A DNA stretch of 9,701 bases, taken from NCBI GenBank assembly GCA_030152675.1, contig JASLIY010000139.1:1-9701 (forward strand). Reading direction: 5' to 3'. Both the position numbers and the translations under genes were made by a program. Source of the stretch: Acinetobacter sp. Lineage in GTDB: Bacteria; Pseudomonadota; Gammaproteobacteria; Pseudomonadales; Moraxellaceae. The notes beneath the pieces were generated by a model, which was not told the origin of the DNA, did no database searches, and saw nothing but the letters and a program-made list of their open reading frames with translations. Positions 6,207 to 9,701 of this stretch are shown here, one piece after another; positions within the stretch are counted from its first letter, which is position 1; the number at the start of each line of letters is the position of its first letter.

Positions 6207-6851
6207 ATGACGGGACTTTCCATCTCCATGGATTTAGCACCAAAACAGTCACAGTCTGAAAGCAGCAGTACTCTGATGAGTACTGCTGAACAACGCCTGA
6301 AGTTTTTCATGCAGGATGTGACTGGTCGTGCGTTGGTGATGATGGAAAGTGCGACCCAAGGGCAAAATGGGATTGCAATGGATTTGGTGCAAGAAGCCTT
6401 TATCTCATTACACAAAGCGTATTCTGATAAACCCACCGAAGAATGGTATCCGCTGTTTTATACCATTCTCAATAACAAACTTCAGGATTGGCGACGCAAA
6501 GAAGCTCGGCGTGCCGCTCCTTTTTCATTGTTCCGTAAGTCGACTTTAGACACAGATGATGAAGATATTGTTACTGATATCGTGGATGAATCTACCCCAG
6601 ATCCACTTACTTTTTTAGACCAAGCCGTTGCAGTTGAAGAAATTCAGGCTGCGATTGCAAAACTTCCTGTACGACAGCAGCAAGCATTTATGCTGCGCGC
6701 TTGGGAAGGTTTTGACACCCAAACTACAGCACAGATCATGAACTGTAGTGAAGGGAGCGTCAAAACCCATTACCACCGCGCCATTCAGGGTCTAAAAATT
6801 ACGCTATCTCATTTAAACCCATTTATGAGAGGTTCAACTGATGAAGAATGA
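6207..6851 (+). CDS. ECF-type RNA polymerase sigma factor
   Basis: 214 residues. Region sigma2 covers about residues 35-100 (DLVQEAFISLHKAY at 59-72, then FYTILNNKLQDWRRKEAR with Trp95). An acidic linker (TDDEDIVTDIVDEST) follows. Region sigma4 (about 144-200) contains LPVRQQQAFMLRAWEGF and a helix-turn-helix TTAQIMNCSEGSVKTHYHRA that reads the -35 box. There is no sigma3, as expected for group 4 (ECF) factors. It directs RNA polymerase to a small regulon, probably envelope or stress related given that both downstream products are exported or membrane-bound. The last 11 bases overlap the next gene. The order sigma factor, DUF3619, DUF3106 is also known from betaproteobacteria. Confidence 0.9.
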   Translation: MTGLSISMDLAPKQSQSESSSTLMSTAEQRLKFFMQDVTGRALVMMESATQGQNGIAMDLVQEAFISLHKAYSDKPTEEWYPLFYTILNNKLQDWRRKEARRAAPFSLFRKSTLDTDDEDIVTDIVDESTPDPLTFLDQAVAVEEIQAAIAKLPVRQQQAFMLRAWEGFDTQTTAQIMNCSEGSVKTHYHRAIQGLKITLSHLNPFMRGSTDEE

Positions 6852-7164
6852 TGATTATGCTAAGCAATTAGCCTCCAGACTAGATCCACTTGCACAGCAA
6901 CACCGTAACAAAGCCGTGGTGATGAACAACGTCCTCGCTAAAATCGAAGACAAGTCAACTTCGCGCTATAGCATGTGGAAAATGACCGGATTTGCTGTCG
7001 CCGCAGCCATCATGGGTGTGGTGGTTCTGCCTTCAGCCTTAGAAATCAATGACAAAGGCTTTAGTCAACAAGTCGTTATTTCACCAAAACTTTCACCACA
7101 AATGGTTGAAGATTTGGAAATGCTGTCTGTATTTGCTGAGGATAAAAGCCCTCATGGTAGCTAA
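6841..7164 (+). CDS. DUF3619-like single-pass membrane protein, probable anti-sigma factor
   Basis: 107 residues. The cytosolic N-terminal half (about 1-45: DDYAKQLASRLDPLAQQHRN, then a Lys/Glu-rich helix) is followed by one membrane segment at about 48-67 (TGFAVAAAIMGVVVLPSAL) and a short periplasmic tail. This layout, plus its place directly after an ECF sigma gene, suggests it holds the sigma factor at the membrane. It is shorter than classic RseA-type proteins and no zinc-binding HxxxCxxC motif is present, so the mechanism would differ. GAGAGG at 6827-6832 precedes the ATG by 8 bases. It starts 11 bases inside the sigma gene and its own end overlaps the next gene by 11 bases, so translation is probably coupled. 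Family assignment is from memory of the pattern and order. Confidence 0.75.
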   Translation: MKNDDYAKQLASRLDPLAQQHRNKAVVMNNVLAKIEDKSTSRYSMWKMTGFAVAAAIMGVVVLPSALEINDKGFSQQVVISPKLSPQMVEDLEMLSVFAEDKSPHGS

Positions 7165-7576
7165 ACGTATGCTCTTGGCCATCTGTGCCTTGAGCTTTCT
7201 ACAAACCAGTTTTGCAGGCTTAGAACGTTTTTGGATTTTCTCTAAGGACAACAACACGCAAGCCTTGGATACATGGGATTCTTTATCCGATGATGAGCAA
7301 CGTGCACTGATTAAACGCTATCAAAACTTAAAAGAAATCCCTGAAACGCAAAGTGAAGGCTTACAGCAGCGGATGGATTGGTTTACCCAACTTCCAGAAC
7401 AAGACAAACAGAAAATGCGCGAAGCATGGCAGCAAATGAGTACTGCAGAACGCAATACCATGCGTAAAAAACTGGAAAAAACAACAACTGCAGAACAGCG
7501 TACTGAGATTAGAGAACAGTATCTACGTAAATACCTCCCCAAACATCCGCCTCAACCCAGCACCACAAAACTTTAA
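7154..7576 (+). CDS. DUF3106-like secreted helical repeat protein
   Basis: 140 residues from ATG 7154. A signal peptide (MVAKRMLLAICALSFLQTSFA, cleavage after Ala21) exports it to the periplasm. The mature part is charged and helical with a repeating pattern of a small helix-start and acidic/basic pair: WDSLSDDEQRALIKRYQNL (41-59), WFTQLPEQDKQKMREAWQQM (76-95), STAERNTMRKKLEKT (96-110) and TTAEQRTEIREQYLRKY (111-127). This resembles the DUF3106 family found beside ECF sigma genes; its function is not known. It could be a periplasmic sensor or chaperone-like partner of the membrane protein. An ATG at 7169 is an alternative start. The frame is open further upstream (7049), but that part lies inside the previous gene and lacks a signal peptide. 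Confidence 0.75.
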   Translation: MVAKRMLLAICALSFLQTSFAGLERFWIFSKDNNTQALDTWDSLSDDEQRALIKRYQNLKEIPETQSEGLQQRMDWFTQLPEQDKQKMREAWQQMSTAERNTMRKKLEKTTTAEQRTEIREQYLRKYLPKHPPQPSTTKL

Positions 7577-7670
7577 TCGCTCAAGGACTCAGGTTCAAAG
7601 ATCGGTTTTAACGCAAGTCCGCGTTGATCTCTACACTGCTTTGATCTCTAGGTAGTCACTCAGGATAGAC

Positions 7671-7708
7671 ACAGACATTTAAGCGCTGATCGGCGCTTGA
7701 TGTTTCTG
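7671..7708 (+). terminator. Probable terminator of the sigma operon
   Basis: An imperfect long hairpin: ACAGA and CAT on the left pair with ATG and TCTGT on the right, enclosing AAGCGC (7681-7686) with GCGCTT (7693-7698) and a 6-base loop. The tail is only moderately T-rich, so strength is uncertain. Confidence 0.5.
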
Positions 7709-7758
7709 TTATTGATACTTCTATGACTGACTTGCATTTATATGCTTAAACATCGCCC

Positions 7759-7789
7759 CTACTCAGCCCAATCATATTGAGCTGAGTAG
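7759..7789. other. Perfect 9-bp stem-loop of unknown role
   Basis: CTACTCAGC (7759-7767) pairs with GCTGAGTAG (7781-7789). The loop contains a further CAAT/ATTG pairing. No T-run follows on either strand, so it is not a standard terminator. Confidence 0.6.
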
Positions 7790-7794
7790 CGCAT

Positions 7795-7831
7795 GCATGA
7801 TGCTCAGATCAAGCAGTCATGCTTTAAATTT
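7795..7831 (+). terminator. Terminator-like hairpin before the rnk end
   Basis: GCATGATGCT (7795-7804) pairs with AGCA-TCATGC (7812-7822, one bulged G) around a 7-base loop, followed by TTTAAATTT. It could end plus-strand readthrough or a small RNA that includes the preceding stem-loop. Confidence 0.45.
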
Positions 7832-7873
7832 CACTGAATTGAACTGACATTTCAGATGTTAAAATTTGAGCTA

Positions 7874-8278
7874 TTATAAAAAGTCGCCTTCACGCTCAGG
7901 CTGATAAATAATTTTTTCAATCTTAACTTTCATCAATTGACCATCTGGTTGAGGCCACTCAATCTCTTGGCCTTCTGCAAGCCCAAGAATAGCTGCACCG
8001 ATCGGCGCTAAGATATTTACTTGGCCTTTTTCGCCACGAAAATCATGCGGATAAACCAAGCTAATTTCGCTTGCTTGGGTCGCTGGTGCAATCACCACCA
8101 TAACCTTCGCATTCATACTCACGACATTGGCAGGAACCTGTTGCGGCTCAACAACTTCTGCACGCGCCAACTCATCTTCTAGATGCTGCATGGTCGGCGT
8201 CAATTTATCGTAATGTTCCAGCATCGTCTCCAATCGATGTAAATCTTGCGAAGAAACAATAATATTTGGTTTAGCCAT
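7874..8278 (-). CDS. rnk: Rnk, nucleoside diphosphate kinase regulator
   Basis: 134 residues, against 136 in E. coli. An N-terminal short helical hairpin (DLHRLETMLEHYDKL, then LEDELARAEVVEP) is followed by a GreA/GreB-type C-terminal domain: VPANVVSMNAKVMVVI, EISLVYPHDF, VNILAPIGAAILGLAEGQEIEW and the end IEKIIYQPEREGDFL. Rnk belongs to the group that docks on the RNA polymerase secondary-channel rim but lacks the long Gre coiled coil, so it does not rescue backtracked complexes. In known species it affects nucleoside diphosphate kinase levels. A strong ribosome site (AAGGAG at 8286-8291, minus strand) sits 7 bases before the ATG. Its 3' end faces the sigma operon. Confidence 0.93.
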   Translation of the reverse strand: MAKPNIIVSSQDLHRLETMLEHYDKLTPTMQHLEDELARAEVVEPQQVPANVVSMNAKVMVVIAPATQASEISLVYPHDFRGEKGQVNILAPIGAAILGLAEGQEIEWPQPDGQLMKVKIEKIIYQPEREGDFL

Positions 8279-8422
8279 TTTATGACTCCTTAAACTGGAA
8301 AATTTTCACAGGCAATCGTGTGTTGAGTGTTGTGGTCTCATGCCTCATTACAGACTTTCTTTGCTTTATCACCGAATGCAGCCTTATTGCTGCACTCTCC
8401 CCAAAAAAACAGATTCATAAAA

Positions 8423-8444
8423 AAAACCCCCTTGAGGGGGTTTT
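8423..8444 (-). terminator. Strong intrinsic terminator of glyA
   Basis: AAAACCCCC (8423-8431) pairs with GGGGGTTTT (8436-8444) around a 4-base loop. On the minus strand the stem is followed by eight T residues (8419-8426 region), beginning about 15 bases after the glyA stop. Confidence 0.93.
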
Positions 8445-8458
8445 CTCAAGATTATTAC

Positions 8459-9701
8459 TTATGCTGCATATACCGGAAACTTAGCGCAAACTGCGGCAAC
8501 TTTCGCTTTCACAGCTTCAATCACAGCTTGGTCACCTTTGCTGTCCAAGATATCTGCGATCCAACCTGCAAGATCACTTACTTCTGCAACACCAAAACCA
8601 CGTGTCGTCACTGCTGGTGTACCGATACGAATACCAGAAGTCACAAACGGTGAGCGTGGGTCATTTGGAACCGCATTTTTATTGACGGTAATGAATGCAT
8701 CGCCTAACCAAGCGTCTGCTTCTTTACCAGTAATATCTTGTTTAATTAAAGACAATAAGAACAAGTGGTTTTCAGTACCGCCTGAAACGATATCATAACC
8801 ACGTTCAATCAACACTTTTGCCATGGCTTGCGCATTCACGACAACTTGTTGTTGATATGCTTTATATTCTGGCGTCATTGCTTCTTTAAAGCAAATCGCT
8901 TTCGCAGCAATCGCATGCACCAAAGGACCACCTTGGTTGCCTGGGAAGACTGCAGATTGTAATTTCTTCTCAATTTCTTCGTTGGCTTTAGCAAGGATCA
9001 AACCAGAACGTGGACCACGAAGTGTTTTATGCGTGGTGGTTGTTGTTACATCTGCAATTTGTACTGGGCTTGGGTAAACACCTGCAGCAACTAAACCAGC
9101 AACATGCGCCATATCAACAAATAAATAAGCACCCACTTTGTCCGCGATGTCACGGAAACGTTGCCAATCAACGATTTGGCTATATGCTGAGAAACCTGCA
9201 ACGATCATGCGTGGTTTATGCTCTAGCGCTAAACGTTCAACTTCCTCATAATCAATTTCACCTGTTTCAGTATTTAAACCGTACTGGATTGCATTATAAG
9301 TTTTACCCGAGAAGCTTACTTTAGCACCATGAGTCAAGTGACCGCCATGCGCCAAGCTCATCCCCAATACAGTATCACCTGGGTTCAATAACGCCAAATA
9401 AACTGCAGAGTTCGCTTGTGAACCCGCATGTGGTTGAACGTTTGCATAGTCTGCACCAAACAATGCTTTAGCACGGTCGATCGCCAATTGTTCAATTACG
9501 TCAACATATTCACAACCGCCATAATAGCGTTTGCCTGGATAACCTTCGGCATATTTGTTAGTGAGCTTCGACCCTTGAGCCTCCATCACAGCAGGAGAAC
9601 AATAGTTTTCAGATGCGATTAACTCAATATGCGCTTCTTGACGCGCATCTTCAGCAGTGATTGCTTGAGCTAATTCTGGGTCAAATTCAGAAATAGAAAT
9701 A
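8459..9701 (-). CDS. glyA: Serine hydroxymethyltransferase, lacking only the first few residues
   Basis: The frame stays open to the right edge and gives 413 residues; the fragment starts [14 protein letters not shown], so probably about four residues are missing of a usual 417. It converts serine and tetrahydrofolate to glycine and 5,10-methylene-tetrahydrofolate, the main one-carbon source, in the cytosol. Family motifs: [10 protein letters not shown] near the start, [47 protein letters not shown], and [14 protein letters not shown] with the PLP-binding lysine (codon at 9026-9028). The in-frame GTG at 9587-9589 is not the start, since conserved SENYCSPAV precedes MEAQGS. The promoter is outside the window. 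The gene ends at a strong terminator and is upstream of rnk on the same strand, but probably not cotranscribed with it. Confidence 0.97.
   Translation of the reverse strand, partial: ISISEFDPELAQAITAEDARQEAHIELIASENYCSPAVMEAQGSKLTNKYAEGYPGKRYYGGCEYVDVIEQLAIDRAKALFGADYANVQPHAGSQANSAVYLALLNPGDTVLGMSLAHGGHLTHGAKVSFSGKTYNAIQYGLNTETGEIDYEEVERLALEHKPRMIVAGFSAYSQIVDWQRFRDIADKVGAYLFVDMAHVAGLVAAGVYPSPVQIADVTTTTTHKTLRGPRSGLILAKANEEIEKKLQSAVFPGNQGGPLVHAIAAKAICFKEAMTPEYKAYQQQVVVNAQAMAKVLIERGYDIVSGGTENHLFLLSLIKQDITGKEADAWLGDAFITVNKNAVPNDPRSPFVTSGIRIGTPAVTTRGFGVAEVSDLAGWIADILDSKGDQAVIEAVKAKVAAVCAKFPVYAA

Larger units (their letters stand above)
7577..7873. other. Gene-free convergent region with several hairpins
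   Basis: 297 bases between the sigma operon and rnk, which face each other. It holds a small hairpin (AACGC 7610-7614 with GCGTT 7621-7625), a direct repeat of TTGATCTCTA (7624-7633 and 7641-7650, 17-base period), and three larger stem-loops listed separately. No coding frame with a credible start and ribosome site was found. Confidence 0.6.

Noticed and set aside
8327..8653. 108-codon plus-strand open frame over the glyA end
   Set aside because: Antisense to glyA and crosses its terminator; Cys/Phe-rich composition is typical of a shadow frame.

Overview
The window looks like a chromosomal segment of an Acinetobacter-type gammaproteobacterium (Moraxellaceae). This is inferred from the moderately AT-rich sequence, the N-terminal stretch of GlyA, and the mix of Tol-Pal genes, class I fructose-bisphosphatase, Rnk and an ECF sigma operon. 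It reads as mostly conserved core genome; no insertion sequence, phage gene, tRNA or CRISPR array was seen.

Bases 1-3645 hold the Tol-Pal envelope region. It starts inside tolA (C-terminal 139 residues), which ends at an intrinsic terminator. Before tolB there is an unusual 1.26-kb gap. The gap carries two small TolA-related genes: a secreted protein with TolA-like Ala/Lys/Asp repeats but no C-terminal domain (504-845), and a second secreted protein with a TolA domain III broken by an in-frame amber codon (967-1407). Then come tolB and pal, probably cotranscribed, closed by a perfect 14-bp terminator hairpin. TolA, TolB and Pal form the energised trans-envelope link between inner membrane, outer membrane and peptidoglycan.

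Bases 3646-6066 hold a small uncharacterised gene on the minus strand, fbp (gluconeogenesis) on the plus strand, and a SpoU/TrmH-type RNA methyltransferase. Between the last two, bases 5181-5276 look like a compact structured RNA: a 13-bp stem-loop, a C-rich single strand and an intrinsic terminator ending 13 bases before the methyltransferase start codon. This is the best candidate for an unannotated element.

Bases 6140-7576 hold a three-gene ECF sigma-factor operon: sigma factor, DUF3619-like membrane protein that is a likely anti-sigma factor, and a DUF3106-like secreted helical protein. Both junctions overlap by exactly 11 bases, and an ECF-type promoter candidate lies upstream. Bases 7577-7873 contain no gene but several hairpins. 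The minus strand then carries rnk and glyA (nearly complete, running off the right edge), with a strong terminator after glyA.
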